From: Pelagibacterium limicola
GTDB lineage: Bacteria > Pseudomonadota > Alphaproteobacteria > Rhizobiales > Devosiaceae
Direction of reading: 5' to 3'
Length of the DNA: 64,000 nt
Assembly: GCF_015694405.1 (NCBI RefSeq)
Contig: NZ_JADQDB010000001.1
Location: 310,001-374,000 of the forward strand
Part shown: in pieces, positions 52,643 to 61,528 of the stretch
Position numbering within the stretch: position 1 is the stretch's first letter
Layout of the letters: each line of letters starts with the position of its first letter
The notes under the pieces: model-generated
Database searches by the model: none
The model's input: the letters and a program-made list of their open reading frames with translations, nothing else
Told to the model about the DNA's origin: nothing
Position numbers and translations under genes: made by a program

Positions 52643-54643
52643 TCACACCGCCTCAAATTCCATGATCACCGCGTCCACCGCCAGCACGGCACCTTCGGCG
52701 ACGTTGACCCTCGTGACTTTTGCCCGCCGCTCGGCCTTCAGGACATTTTCCATCTTCATCGCTTCGACGATCGCGAGCGGCTGGCCATCTTCGACGATAT
52801 CGCCCTCTGCCACATCGAGGCGGATTAGTTGCCCCGGCATGGGACAGAGCAGGAATTTGCTCATGTCGGGCGGAGACTTGACTGGCATATGCTTCATCAA
52901 ATCGGCGACATGGGGCAGCACGACCCGCGCGACAAGGTCCGCCCCGCGATAGCGCATGCGAAAGCCGGAAGTAACCCGGTCCATCCGCACATGAATGGTC
53001 CGCCCATCGATCTCCGAAGCAGCGATGCTTGCTCCCGGTTGCCAGCCGTCTTCAATGAGCAGGCCCTGACCGTCATCGGTCATCAGCACGAAGGCCTCGC
53101 CGGACTTCGGAATCGAGAAATCCCACCGCTTGTCGCCAATGAGGACGGAACGTTCGGCAGTGACGTGCTCGCTGGTGAGCCGTCCCTGCCCCTCAAAGCC
53201 ACGCGTTTCGAGCTGGAACGCCGCGCGGCATGCCAGCGCAGCCAGCGCCAGCATGTCGTCATCTCCGAGCGTCGCCCCCGCAAACCCTCCAGGGAATTCC
53301 TCGGCGATATAGTTTGTCGAGAGCTTGCCGTCCCGGAATCTGTTCTGCTGCAGAACGGTGGCGATGAAAGGTATATTGTTCCCCACCCCGTCGATATCGA
53401 ACTGATCGAGTGCCACGGCCAGTCCATCAATCGCCTGCAACCTCGAAGGAGCCCATGTAATAAGCTTGGCGATCATCGGGTCGTAATAGGGACTGATCTC
53501 CGCGCCTTCAAAAACGCCGGTGTCGTTGCGCACGACGAGATTGGCCGAAGCCTCTTCGACCGGCGGGCGGTAGCGCTTGAGCCGCCCTGTCGATGGCAGG
53601 AAATTGCGGTAGGGGTCCTCGGCGTAAATCCGCGCCTCGATGGCCCAGCCATTGAACTGCACGTCCTCCTGCCCGAGCGAGAGCGGTTGACCGTCGGCGA
53701 TGCGCAGCATCTCCTCCACGAGGTCGATGCCTGTGACGAGTTCGGTCACCGGGTGCTCGACCTGGAGTCTGGTGTTCATTTCGAGGAAATAGAAATTGCG
53801 GTCCTTGTCGACGATGAACTCGACGGTCCCCGCGCTCACATAGTTGACCGCCCGCGCCAGCGCGACGGCCTGCTCGCCCATCTTTTTCCGAGTCTCGTCA
53901 TCGAGGAACGGCGAGGGCGCCTCCTCGATGACCTTCTGGTTGCGCCGCTGGATCGAGCATTCGCGCTCGCCGAGATAAATGCAATTGCCCAGTGAATCCG
54001 CCAGCACCTGAATTTCGATATGGCGCGGCTCTTCTATGAACTTCTCGATGAAAATCCGGTCGTCCCCGAACGATGACGCAGCCTCCGATTTCGCGCGCTC
54101 GAACCCCTCCTTGGCCTCCTTGTCATTGCGCGCAATGCGCATCCCCTTGCCCCCGCCCCCGGCAGACGCCTTGATCATCACGGGATAGCCGATCTTCTTG
54201 GCAATCTTGGCCGCTTCCGCCGCACTCTCGATCAGCCCCATATGCCCCGGCACGGTCGAAACCCCCGCATCGGCGGCAAGCTTCTTGGACGTGATCTTGT
54301 CCCCCATCGCCTCGATCGCCTTCACCGGCGGCCCGACAAAGTAAATCCCCTCCTGCCGCAGCCGCTCGGCAAACGCGGCATTCTCGGACAAAAACCCATA
54401 CCCCGGATGCACCGCCACCGCCCCGGTCGCCTTGCACGCCTCAACAATCTCGTCGATCACGAGATAGGACTGACTGGCCGGAGACGGCCCAATATAAACC
54501 GCCTCATCCGCCATCCGCACATGCAACGCATCCTTGTCGGCATCCGAATAAAGCGCGACGGTGGATATGCCCATACGGCGGGCAGTCTTGATAACCCGGC
54601 AGGCGATCTCGCCACGATTGGCTATGAGGATTTTGGGGAACAT
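52643..54643 (-). CDS. pccA: Propionyl-/acetyl-CoA carboxylase biotin-containing alpha subunit
   Basis: A 666-residue subunit with an N-terminal biotin carboxylase (LIANRGEIACRVIKTARRMGI, GGGGKGMRI, HIEIQVLADS, FLEMNTRLQVEHPVTE), a linker region, and a C-terminal biotinyl domain whose AMKMEN holds the biotinyl lysine. With PccB it carboxylates propionyl-CoA to (S)-methylmalonyl-CoA. The ATG at 54643 overlaps the stop of the inserted HEPN-like gene by one base (TAATG). The neighbours pccB, mutase and mce fix the likely substrate as propionyl-CoA. Confidence 0.94.
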   Translation of the reverse strand: MFPKILIANRGEIACRVIKTARRMGISTVALYSDADKDALHVRMADEAVYIGPSPASQSYLVIDEIVEACKATGAVAVHPGYGFLSENAAFAERLRQEGIYFVGPPVKAIEAMGDKITSKKLAADAGVSTVPGHMGLIESAAEAAKIAKKIGYPVMIKASAGGGGKGMRIARNDKEAKEGFERAKSEAASSFGDDRIFIEKFIEEPRHIEIQVLADSLGNCIYLGERECSIQRRNQKVIEEAPSPFLDDETRKKMGEQAVALARAVNYVSAGTVEFIVDKDRNFYFLEMNTRLQVEHPVTELVTGIDLVEEMLRIADGQPLSLGQEDVQFNGWAIEARIYAEDPYRNFLPSTGRLKRYRPPVEEASANLVVRNDTGVFEGAEISPYYDPMIAKLITWAPSRLQAIDGLAVALDQFDIDGVGNNIPFIATVLQQNRFRDGKLSTNYIAEEFPGGFAGATLGDDDMLALAALACRAAFQLETRGFEGQGRLTSEHVTAERSVLIGDKRWDFSIPKSGEAFVLMTDDGQGLLIEDGWQPGASIAASEIDGRTIHVRMDRVTSGFRMRYRGADLVARVVLPHVADLMKHMPVKSPPDMSKFLLCPMPGQLIRLDVAEGDIVEDGQPLAIVEAMKMENVLKAERRAKVTRVNVAEGAVLAVDAVIMEFEAV

Positions 54644-55167
54644 TACAGGTTCACTCCAGCCATGCGGATGATCGGAAGTGGTTTCTGAAATTGATACAAC
54701 TTCGGCAGCACACCGATAATCGCTGCAAAAAAACCTGAAGCAATTACTACACGTTCAGATTGACTGGCTTGCTCAAAGTTGAGTTGGTATCGTCCACTCC
54801 CATCGAGTAATCCAATATCACCGTGAAAAACTTTAAACGCTGGAACAATCTGAGCGACCGAATCCAGATAATCATCGCTATATTTCTCGACTAAGTCGGT
54901 TTCAGTACGATGTTTATGGGCTAACTCGTTCCGCAATTTTCCTATTTTTGATGACGCCAAACAAATCCCGTTCGGTACATTCATTGCACGTAACAAATTC
55001 ACTTTAGCAGAATAGGAAGTGCGTTCGTCTACCTTCGCAGATGAATATCGTTTGATAAATTCGTTGATTTGAATCTCCACACTAAAGTGAGCGCGAATTA
55101 TTCTACCGATTTCATCAGAAGTTTCGAGCGCCTGTTGGATAAGGCGTACGTCTGGATCAAATGCCAT
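54643..55167 (-). CDS. HEPN/MltR-like small protein, AT-rich, inserted between pccB and pccA
   Basis: A 174-residue helical protein with much lower GC than the genes on either side. The motif R79-N-E-L-A-H84 fits the Rx4-6H active site of HEPN ribonucleases, and the surroundings (ISSKIGKLRNELAHKHRTE) resemble MltR-like HEPN proteins. It is not part of the usual carboxylase operon. The stop overlaps pccA in TAATG, and a GTG at 55186-55188 overlaps the pccB stop (GTGA); ATG at 55167 with GAGGGA upstream is the preferred start. RNase or toxin activity is inference. It could be a sensor-type HEPN domain without catalysis. Confidence 0.72.
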   Translation of the reverse strand: MAFDPDVRLIQQALETSDEIGRIIRAHFSVEIQINEFIKRYSSAKVDERTSYSAKVNLLRAMNVPNGICLASSKIGKLRNELAHKHRTETDLVEKYSDDYLDSVAQIVPAFKVFHGDIGLLDGSGRYQLNFEQASQSERVVIASGFFAAIIGVLPKLYQFQKPLPIIRMAGVNL

Positions 55168-55184
55168 TTGAATTGGAATTTCCC

Positions 55185-56717
55185 TCACAGCGGAATATTC
55201 CCGTGCTTCTTCACTGGCCCCTCGACCTTCTTCTTCCGCAAGGTCTCCAGCGCCCGCGCCACCCTTCTCCGCGTGTTGTGCGGCATGATCACATCGTCGA
55301 TGAACCCGCGCTCCGCCGCCACGAACGGGTTGGCGAACCTCTCCTCATATTCCCGCGTCCGCGTCTCGATTTTCTCGGGGTCGTCAAGCTCGGAGCGGTA
55401 CAATATTTCCGTCGCCCCCTTGGCGCCCATCACGGCGATTTCCGCGCTCGGCCAGGCATAGTTCACATCCGCCCGAATGTGCTTTGAGGCCATCACGTCA
55501 TACGCCCCGCCATAGGCCTTGCGAGTAATCACCGTCACCTTCGGTACCGTCGCCTCGGCATAGGCGAACAGCAATTTCGCGCCATGCTTGATGATCCCGC
55601 CATATTCCTGCGCCACGCCCGGCAGAAAGCCCGGTACGTCGACCAATGTCAGGATCGGAATATCGAAGCTGTCGCAGAAGCGGATGAACCGCGCGGCCTT
55701 CTTTGACGCATTAATATCGAGACACCCCGCCAGCACCAGTGGCTGGTTGGCGACCACCCCGACCGTCTGCCCGTTGAGCCGCATGAACCCGATCAGGATA
55801 TTGCCCGCATGGTCCTTTTGCAGTTCGAGAAAATCACCTTCATCGGCGATCTTCTCGATCACTTCGCGCATGTCATAGGGTTGGTTGGCGTTCGCCGGGA
55901 TAAGGCTATCGAGGCTGTCCTCGCGCCGGTCGACCTGATCATTTGTCGCCACCCGAGGCGATTTTTCCCGGGCAGAAAGCGGCAGGAAGTCGAACAGGCG
56001 CCGGACCTCGAGCAGCGTCTCGATATCGTTCTCGAACGCGCCGTCGGCAACCGAGGAAATCTTTGTGTGCGTCGAGGCCCCGCCCAGTTCCTCATGGGTC
56101 ACGGTCTCGTTTGTGACGGTTTTCACCACATCCGGCCCGGTCACGAACATATAGCTCGTGTCCCTAACCATATAAATGAAGTCCGTCATCGCCGGCGAAT
56201 AGACCGCCCCACCCGCACAAGGCCCCATGATGACCGAAATCTGCGGCACTGCCCCTGAAGCCTGCACATTGCGCCAGAAGACCTCCGCATAGCCCCCGAG
56301 CGAAGCGACGCCCTCCTGAATCCGCGCACCCCCGGAATCGTTAAGCCCGATGATCGGCGCACCGTTCTGCACCGCAAGGTCCATGATCTTGCATATCTTT
56401 TGCGCGTGGGTTTCCGAGAGCGAGCCGCCGAAGACGGTGAAATCCTGCGAAAAAACGTAGGTGAGCCGCCCGTTGATCGTGCCCCAACCGGTCACGACAC
56501 CGTCCCCGGGGATGATCTGCTGGTCCATCCCGAAATCGCGGGTGCGATGGGTGACGAACATGTCGTATTCTTCAAAACTGCCCGGATCGAGCAGGACGTC
56601 TATGCGCTCGCGCGCCGTGAGCTTTCCCTTGGCGTGCTGCGCCTCGATACGCTTGGCGCCTCCGCCCTGCCGCGCATGTTCACGCCGCAACTCAAGCGCG
56701 TCTATGACTTCCTGCAT
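55185..56717 (-). CDS. pccB: Propionyl-CoA carboxylase carboxyltransferase beta subunit
   Basis: A 510-residue acyl-CoA carboxylase beta subunit. It has [71 protein letters not shown] and IVIGF-like [21 protein letters not shown], with [30 protein letters not shown] near the C-terminus. It transfers the carboxyl from biotin to propionyl-CoA. It ends with a TGA overlapped by a GTG of the inserted gene. It is the first gene of the carboxylase run after the acuI-like gene. Confidence 0.95.
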   Translation of the reverse strand: MQEVIDALELRREHARQGGGAKRIEAQHAKGKLTARERIDVLLDPGSFEEYDMFVTHRTRDFGMDQQIIPGDGVVTGWGTINGRLTYVFSQDFTVFGGSLSETHAQKICKIMDLAVQNGAPIIGLNDSGGARIQEGVASLGGYAEVFWRNVQASGAVPQISVIMGPCAGGAVYSPAMTDFIYMVRDTSYMFVTGPDVVKTVTNETVTHEELGGASTHTKISSVADGAFENDIETLLEVRRLFDFLPLSAREKSPRVATNDQVDRREDSLDSLIPANANQPYDMREVIEKIADEGDFLELQKDHAGNILIGFMRLNGQTVGVVANQPLVLAGCLDINASKKAARFIRFCDSFDIPILTLVDVPGFLPGVAQEYGGIIKHGAKLLFAYAEATVPKVTVITRKAYGGAYDVMASKHIRADVNYAWPSAEIAVMGAKGATEILYRSELDDPEKIETRTREYEERFANPFVAAERGFIDDVIMPHNTRRRVARALETLRKKKVEGPVKKHGNIPL

Positions 56718-56786
56718 ATACCCCTCCGCAATTACCGGGCAGATTAGCGCGATTTGCCGATTTTGCGAGAGCCTTTTGGCCGCAGC

Positions 56787-57776
56787 CTAAGCGCCCGGTT
56801 TGCAGACAACACGGCCCCGTATCGCGCCTTTGAGGATGGCGTTCCCGATTTCCGGAAGTTCGGCGAGACTGACTTCGCGCACCATGCTGTGGTAAACGGC
56901 GGGACTAAAGAGGCTCGTCAGCCGATCCCAGGCGGAAACGCGCGCCGCGAACGGCTGCATGACACTGTCGATACCGGCAAGCGTGACCCCGCGCAGGATG
57001 AAGGGAACGACACTAGCATCCCAGCTATCGCCTGCCGCCAGCCCCACCGACGCCACGCACCCGCCCGGATTGATCTGCTTGAGCAACTCGCCCAGCGGCG
57101 CCCCGCCCACGCTATCGATGGCCCCGGCCCACCGCGTCGGCAGGAGCTTTTTTCCGCTCGGCGCGAGTACATCCCGGCCGACGACATCTGTCGCGCCCAG
57201 CGCCTTGAGCGGTCCGGCAAGCTCAGGTCGCCCGCTCATGGCATCGACCTTATAGCCAAGGCGTGCGAGCAGCAGGGTGGAAATGGATCCGACCCCTCCC
57301 CCTGCGCCTGTAACGAGAATCGGCCCGCCGGCAGGAGAAACACCCTCCGCCTTCAGCCGATTGACTGCCAGCATTGCTGTCAGCCCGGCCGTCCCCAGCA
57401 CCATCGCATCGCGTGTCGAAAGCTTTTTAGGGAGAGGCACGAGCCAGTCCGCGTTGACGCGCGCGCGCGTCGCGAACCCGCCCCAATGCCATTCACCCAC
57501 CCGCCAACCCGTGAGCACTACGGCCTGCCCGGGATGATAACGATGATCGGAACTCTCGATTACCCGGCCCGCGAAGTCCACACCTCCGATATGCGGATAG
57601 TGCCTGACCAGTCCCCCTTGTCCGGCCAGAACCAATCCGTCCTTGTAGTTGAACCCCGCCCATTCGACGCCGACCAACACATTGCCTTCCGGCAGCGCGG
57701 ACTCCTCGAGATGGGTAACGGTGTTCGCGATCCCCCCGTCTTCACGCCTTTCAGTGACCAGCGCCGTAAAGGTCAT
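56787..57776 (-). CDS. MDR-type oxidoreductase, acryloyl-CoA reductase (AcuI/YhdH) family
   Basis: A 329-residue medium-chain reductase without zinc ligands. NYKDGLVLAGQGG, GVDFAGRVIES, VLTGWRVGEWHWGGFATRARV, the NADPH motif GAGGGVGS and LLPTRWAGAIDSVGG are typical of AcuI/YhdH. AcuI reduces acryloyl-CoA to propionyl-CoA with NADPH, which fits its position just before the propionyl-CoA carboxylase genes. The start ATG is at 57776. Substrate is inferred from family and context. Confidence 0.88.
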   Translation of the reverse strand: MTFTALVTERREDGGIANTVTHLEESALPEGNVLVGVEWAGFNYKDGLVLAGQGGLVRHYPHIGGVDFAGRVIESSDHRYHPGQAVVLTGWRVGEWHWGGFATRARVNADWLVPLPKKLSTRDAMVLGTAGLTAMLAVNRLKAEGVSPAGGPILVTGAGGGVGSISTLLLARLGYKVDAMSGRPELAGPLKALGATDVVGRDVLAPSGKKLLPTRWAGAIDSVGGAPLGELLKQINPGGCVASVGLAAGDSWDASVVPFILRGVTLAGIDSVMQPFAARVSAWDRLTSLFSPAVYHSMVREVSLAELPEIGNAILKGAIRGRVVCKPGA

Positions 57777-57852
57777 GTTTGAACCTCCCGATTGTTGCGC
57801 CCATCAGAGAGCGATTTCGGCAAGTCGTCCAGATCGAATTGGAAAAGGTCGT

Positions 57853-59580
57853 TCAGAAGGGGCGGGCAAGCCTGTCGAGCGGCACCCCGGCAATCGACAT
57901 TCCTCCGGATAACTGCCGCAGCAACTCAGGGTCGGAAATCTGATAGCGCAGCGCCGGCAAGATACCCAGACGCCGAAACCTCTGCCCCGCGAGCAGCCTT
58001 GGCAGATGGGCGTTCACCGTATCGACATCCCTCATCGCGCCTCCGGCAGCCACGAGAATGGCGGCGCTGGTATCGGGAACGAGTCCGATGGTACGCTCCG
58101 CAAATGCGATCGCTTGCGCATAGTCGCCTCCCCGGAGCGCATGAAGCGCAGGAGTCAGATAATACCAGGCCGGCGGCTCAGGCTCTGCGGACTGTGCCTC
58201 TTCGAAATAACGCATTGCAGCCGGCCAGTTGCCCATTCGAGCGAGCACCTGCGCATACCCCGCCACGATATCAACGCCAGCGGGATTGAGTTGGAGCGCG
58301 GAGTGGAACCGATCCCGCGCCAGTGGCAGGTCACCCCGCATGAAAGCCACCTGCCCCATCGCCGCCCACACAAAGCCGCTGGTCGGCTCCGCGTCGCGTG
58401 CGGCAAGCGCGAGCGCTTCCGCCTCGGCCAGGAGATTCCGGCCCTCCTCGGTATCCGGTCCAATCCGCCAGGCATCCATTGCCTGCATGCTGGCCAGGAT
58501 TGCCCTCCCAATCGGATGCTCGTCGGCCAGCCGCCTGGCACACTCATGGGTTCGGGCGCCATCCGCCTCCCTGCGGCGCTCGACATAAAGCCCGAAGAGC
58601 GTGACACAGGGATAGAGCCCGGTCACGGGGCCGGACTCCCGGGCCAGCCAATCGCGCGCCGGGCGATGAAGGATACTGCGCGGGCTGGCGAGCCGAAACA
58701 CGATGAACTGCGAGATATCGTCAAGCGACATGGTCGGTTGACCATCGACAAGAGGCACGGTGACATCCACGGCAGCCAGCGCCGTCTCGGTCGCTCCCTC
58801 CGCGACCAGAACCCCGTACTGGATTCCCCCCGGAACCCGCCGCGCGACGCCGGACAGCAGATAGACCGGCCGGCCACCTGCGACGTCGGCAGGCAGAACC
58901 TCGGCCTGGGCGCCTCCATAGCGCGCTGAAACATCGGGAAACTGATTGAAATCGGTCACCACCTCTAGCGCAAGACCGGCAACAAGCGGAGCTCCCAGCG
59001 TATCGGAGGCCAGATTCTCGAACTCCTCCACAATAACGAGAGGCATCGCCGGTTGGCGGCCGGGAGACGGTGCCGTTCGCTCCGAAAGGCTCGGCCAGAA
59101 AACCACAGCCGAGAGTAGCAGCCCCGCGGCGACGATCCCGAAGATCCAGATATTGCGCGCGGGCGCAGCGGGGGGCGGAACCTCGTCCTCTTCTTTTTCC
59201 GTGCTCCGAGACGCATCGGGAACAGTGTCAAGCGGCGCAAAGGTGGGGATATAGCTCCCGACCGGCAGGTCGATCCGCACCGCTGCCCGGGCGCTGCCAC
59301 TGGCGTAAAAATCTGCAATCAGCCCCCGGAGTCTCCGCGCTTGCACCCGCACGATCGGGTCGGCTTGCGGGTCGAAGCCCTCGCCCCGCCCGAAAACGTC
59401 AACAGCGATGGCGTAAGCCTTGATAGACGCGGTTTCGGCCCGCAGGGTTGCCTCTACAACATAGCGGAGAAATGCGGAAAGCTGGGGCGACCGGCGCATC
59501 GGACCCCACGACAGCAGTTCCTCGAGCGCGGCCCGCACATCGGCTTCATCGGCTTCGCCGGGGTCTTCCGCCACCACCAT
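57853..59580 (-). CDS. Membrane-anchored regulator-like protein with TPR repeats
   Basis: A 575-residue protein. The N-terminus has the block RSPQLSAFLRYVVE...IKAYAIAVDVFGRGEGFDPQADPIVRVQARRLR with a C-terminal LPVGSYIP, a pattern found at the start of many alphaproteobacterial transcription-regulator-like or cyclase-related membrane proteins. One transmembrane segment (IFGIVAAGLLLSAVVFW, about 145-165) follows. The periplasmic part is a TolB-like region then TPR-like helical repeats (FVWAAMGQVAFMRGDLPLARDRFHSALQLNPAG). The ATG at 59580 has GGGAGGA upstream. It is divergent from a degenerate receiver protein gene. No cyclase catalytic motif is seen. Confidence 0.75.
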   Translation of the reverse strand: MVVAEDPGEADEADVRAALEELLSWGPMRRSPQLSAFLRYVVEATLRAETASIKAYAIAVDVFGRGEGFDPQADPIVRVQARRLRGLIADFYASGSARAAVRIDLPVGSYIPTFAPLDTVPDASRSTEKEEDEVPPPAAPARNIWIFGIVAAGLLLSAVVFWPSLSERTAPSPGRQPAMPLVIVEEFENLASDTLGAPLVAGLALEVVTDFNQFPDVSARYGGAQAEVLPADVAGGRPVYLLSGVARRVPGGIQYGVLVAEGATETALAAVDVTVPLVDGQPTMSLDDISQFIVFRLASPRSILHRPARDWLARESGPVTGLYPCVTLFGLYVERRREADGARTHECARRLADEHPIGRAILASMQAMDAWRIGPDTEEGRNLLAEAEALALAARDAEPTSGFVWAAMGQVAFMRGDLPLARDRFHSALQLNPAGVDIVAGYAQVLARMGNWPAAMRYFEEAQSAEPEPPAWYYLTPALHALRGGDYAQAIAFAERTIGLVPDTSAAILVAAGGAMRDVDTVNAHLPRLLAGQRFRRLGILPALRYQISDPELLRQLSGGMSIAGVPLDRLARPF

Positions 59581-59852
59581 CGGATCCTCCCAGACGAACT
59601 CTAGCCCCTCCCGTTTTACATGTAAATCGCAGCTTCGGATTACCCCAAATTACCATGGATAACATGGCGCTTTATCGTTTCAGCGGTCATATGCGCGTTG
59701 TGCCGGAACGCGTTCGCTTTGCTGCGTCCGTCCGGACGAAGGAACACGGGAACCTTGGCGGAGGCCCCCGTTTTAATTCATCTAAGATCAAGCTTACAGC
59801 GAAGGTCCGCGGATCTGGTCCCGGTCGGTCGCTGTTACTGGAATTGGGGCCA

Positions 59853-60305
59853 ATGTACGATCTTCAAGAAGACGGCGCACCAGTGTTTGCACTGGTGGAC
59901 GACCATGTTCATTCCGCCGACCTTTTCGCGCGCACCCTGCACGATACCGGTGCGGTGGTGCAGGTGAAGTGGCTTGGAGATGCCGACCGCGCCATCATCG
60001 CACTTGAATCCGCGTTCGACGCCCGCGATACATCCGTCCCCGACTTGATCGTCGTCGACCTCAAGTCGCATTCAAGCGCCAACGAAAACTTTCTCCAGCA
60101 GATCAGTTTGCCGGCCAAGGCCGCGGGAATTCCGGTTGCGGTTTTCGCCGCCGGGATCACGCCGGAAAAGCAGCAGCGCCTGATCGAAGCCGGTGCCGCG
60201 GCTGTGTTCGAACGTCATCCCGATCGCAACGCTTATCGGCGCGAAGTCGCGCAGATTTCCAGTTTCTGGGTACGGGAAACCGATACCTGGCCCATTCGGG
60301 CTTAG
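59853..60305 (+). CDS. Degenerate response-regulator receiver protein, 150 residues
   Basis: A stand-alone receiver-like domain: FALVDDHVHSADLFARTL with the acidic pair D16-D17, and LIVVDLKSHSS with the phospho-acceptor D69. The conserved Thr/Ser after strand 4 is replaced (VAVFAAG), and the conserved Lys after strand 5 is absent (AVFERHPD). It may be phosphorylated poorly or act as a pseudo-receiver. The start is uncertain; ATG at 59853 with GGGGC upstream is chosen, because the in-frame upstream ATG at 59655 adds 66 residues with no family match. It lies between a divergent TPR protein and the otsBA region. Confidence 0.65.
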   Translation: MYDLQEDGAPVFALVDDHVHSADLFARTLHDTGAVVQVKWLGDADRAIIALESAFDARDTSVPDLIVVDLKSHSSANENFLQQISLPAKAAGIPVAVFAAGITPEKQQRLIEAGAAAVFERHPDRNAYRREVAQISSFWVRETDTWPIRA

Positions 60306-60332
60306 CCACCGCGTCCCCGGCTTCGCTCGATA

Positions 60333-60543
60333 GGGAGGAATGAGCCTCTAATGAGTCCCCCCAATGGCCATTGGGTTTTCATTCCTCCCGCTCAATTCGG
60401 TCCCTAGGGACCGATGCTGCGGCTTGCCCCTCCCTGGCCGCAGCGAAAGACCCGAACCTCCGCGTCCTCGGTCACGGGTCTTTCAACACTGGGGAGAGGG
60501 ACAAGGATTTCCTTGGGTACTTGCGTTCCCGACCCTCTCCCCA
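60333..60543. repeat. Array of five consecutive hairpins
   Basis: Five stems lie in series: GGGAGGAATGA/TCATTCCTCCC (60333-60343 with 60379-60389, enclosing the palindrome CCCAATGGCCATTGGG); TCGGTCCCTAGGGACCGA (60397-60414); GCTGCGGC/GCCGCAGC (60416-60444); GAAAGACCCG/CGGGTCTTTC (60445-60484); TGGGGAGAGGG/CCCTCTCCCCA (60490-60543, enclosing CAAGG/CCTTG). Further palindromes, CGGGTACCCG (60589) and CCCGCGGG (60665), follow. The 60306-60744 gap holds no gene. Confidence 0.75.
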
Positions 60544-60678
60544 AATCATCCCGGCAGACACCGCTCGTTGCTCACCGGCTGCACTGACCGGGTACCCGCC
60601 ATGCACTGGTACCGGTTACCAACTCGGCATCGCTTTGCCATAATGCTTGATGCAGGCAACGTTACCCGCGGGATACAT

Positions 60679-60703
60679 GGAACCGATCACTATCGCTGGC
60701 GTT
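60679..60703 (+). promoter_or_regulatory. EcfG-type general-stress promoter before otsBA
   Basis: GGAAC (60679-60683) and CGTT (60700-60703) are separated by exactly 16 bases, matching the alphaproteobacterial EcfG/RpoE2 consensus GGAAC-N16-17-CGTT. The match is 42 bases before the otsB ATG, a normal leader length. Trehalose genes belong to this regulon in several Hyphomicrobiales. Confidence 0.75.
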
Positions 60704-60744
60704 CCCTCTAGGAGTTACCCGGGAAAAGGCCAATTCCAGAGGAT

Positions 60745-61515
60745 ATGACAAATACCATCTCCGCCATACTGTCGGCTTATACCGATCCGGTGGCGTTATT
60801 CATCGATTTCGACGGGACGCTGGTCGAAATCGCTCCACAGCCCGATGCCATCCACGTGCCGGGAGCCCTGATCGACAGACTTGTTTCTCTTGAACGTTCG
60901 CTCGATGGCGCCCTGGCCCTCGTCACAGGCCGGACAATCGGCGATATCGACCGTTTTCTATCGGCACATACCCTTACAATTTCTGGCAGCCACGGTCTCG
61001 AACGCCGCCATCGCGGCCAAACGGTCGAACCGCCGGCCCACCTTTCTGGCGCCGCAGAAGCGATTAGCACGCTCATGGCCCGCAAATTCGGCGAGGACGA
61101 GCGCATACTGATCGAGCGCAAGCCCGCCGGCGTTGCCGTCCATTACCGCGCCGCGCCTGAACGCGGCGACGAAGTGCGCGCCGAGATGGCCCAAGCCCTC
61201 ACCGAGACTGCTGATTTCCACATGATCGACGGCAAGAAGGTCGTCGAGGCACGGCCGGCGGGGACCGACAAGGGCACGGCAATAGCTGCTCTGATGGCGG
61301 AGCCTCCATTCAGCGGCCGGACGCCGGTATTTATCGGCGACGATGTGACCGACGAGGATGGCTTTCGCGCGGTCAACGCAATGGGAGGGATCGGCATAAA
61401 AGTTGGCGAGGGCGACACGGCAGCCCGCTTCCGGCTCCCCGATGTGGGAGCGGTACACGAACTTCTCGAGGCATTCGCGGACGGCGAAGCCGACGACACC
61501 CAAGAGACGAACTAA
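60745..61515 (+). CDS. otsB: Trehalose-6-phosphate phosphatase
   Basis: A 256-residue HAD phosphatase that removes phosphate from trehalose 6-phosphate. FIDFDGTLVEIAPQPDAI carries the nucleophile D21 and acid D23; GSHGLERRH and the GDDVTDEDGFRAVN motif complete the HAD core and the substrate region. The ATG at 60745 follows GAGGAT. It precedes otsA by 13 bases on the same strand and is probably stress-induced from the promoter at 60679. The order otsB-otsA is usual in the family. Confidence 0.94.
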   Translation: MTNTISAILSAYTDPVALFIDFDGTLVEIAPQPDAIHVPGALIDRLVSLERSLDGALALVTGRTIGDIDRFLSAHTLTISGSHGLERRHRGQTVEPPAHLSGAAEAISTLMARKFGEDERILIERKPAGVAVHYRAAPERGDEVRAEMAQALTETADFHMIDGKKVVEARPAGTDKGTAIAALMAEPPFSGRTPVFIGDDVTDEDGFRAVNAMGGIGIKVGEGDTAARFRLPDVGAVHELLEAFADGEADDTQETN

Positions 61516-61528
61516 AAGGGGCAACCAG

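Noticed and set aside
59749-59772. EcfG promoter before the receiver gene
   Set aside because: Spacing between GGAAC and CGTT is 15, shorter than the accepted 16-17, so it is mentioned only as a weak candidate.
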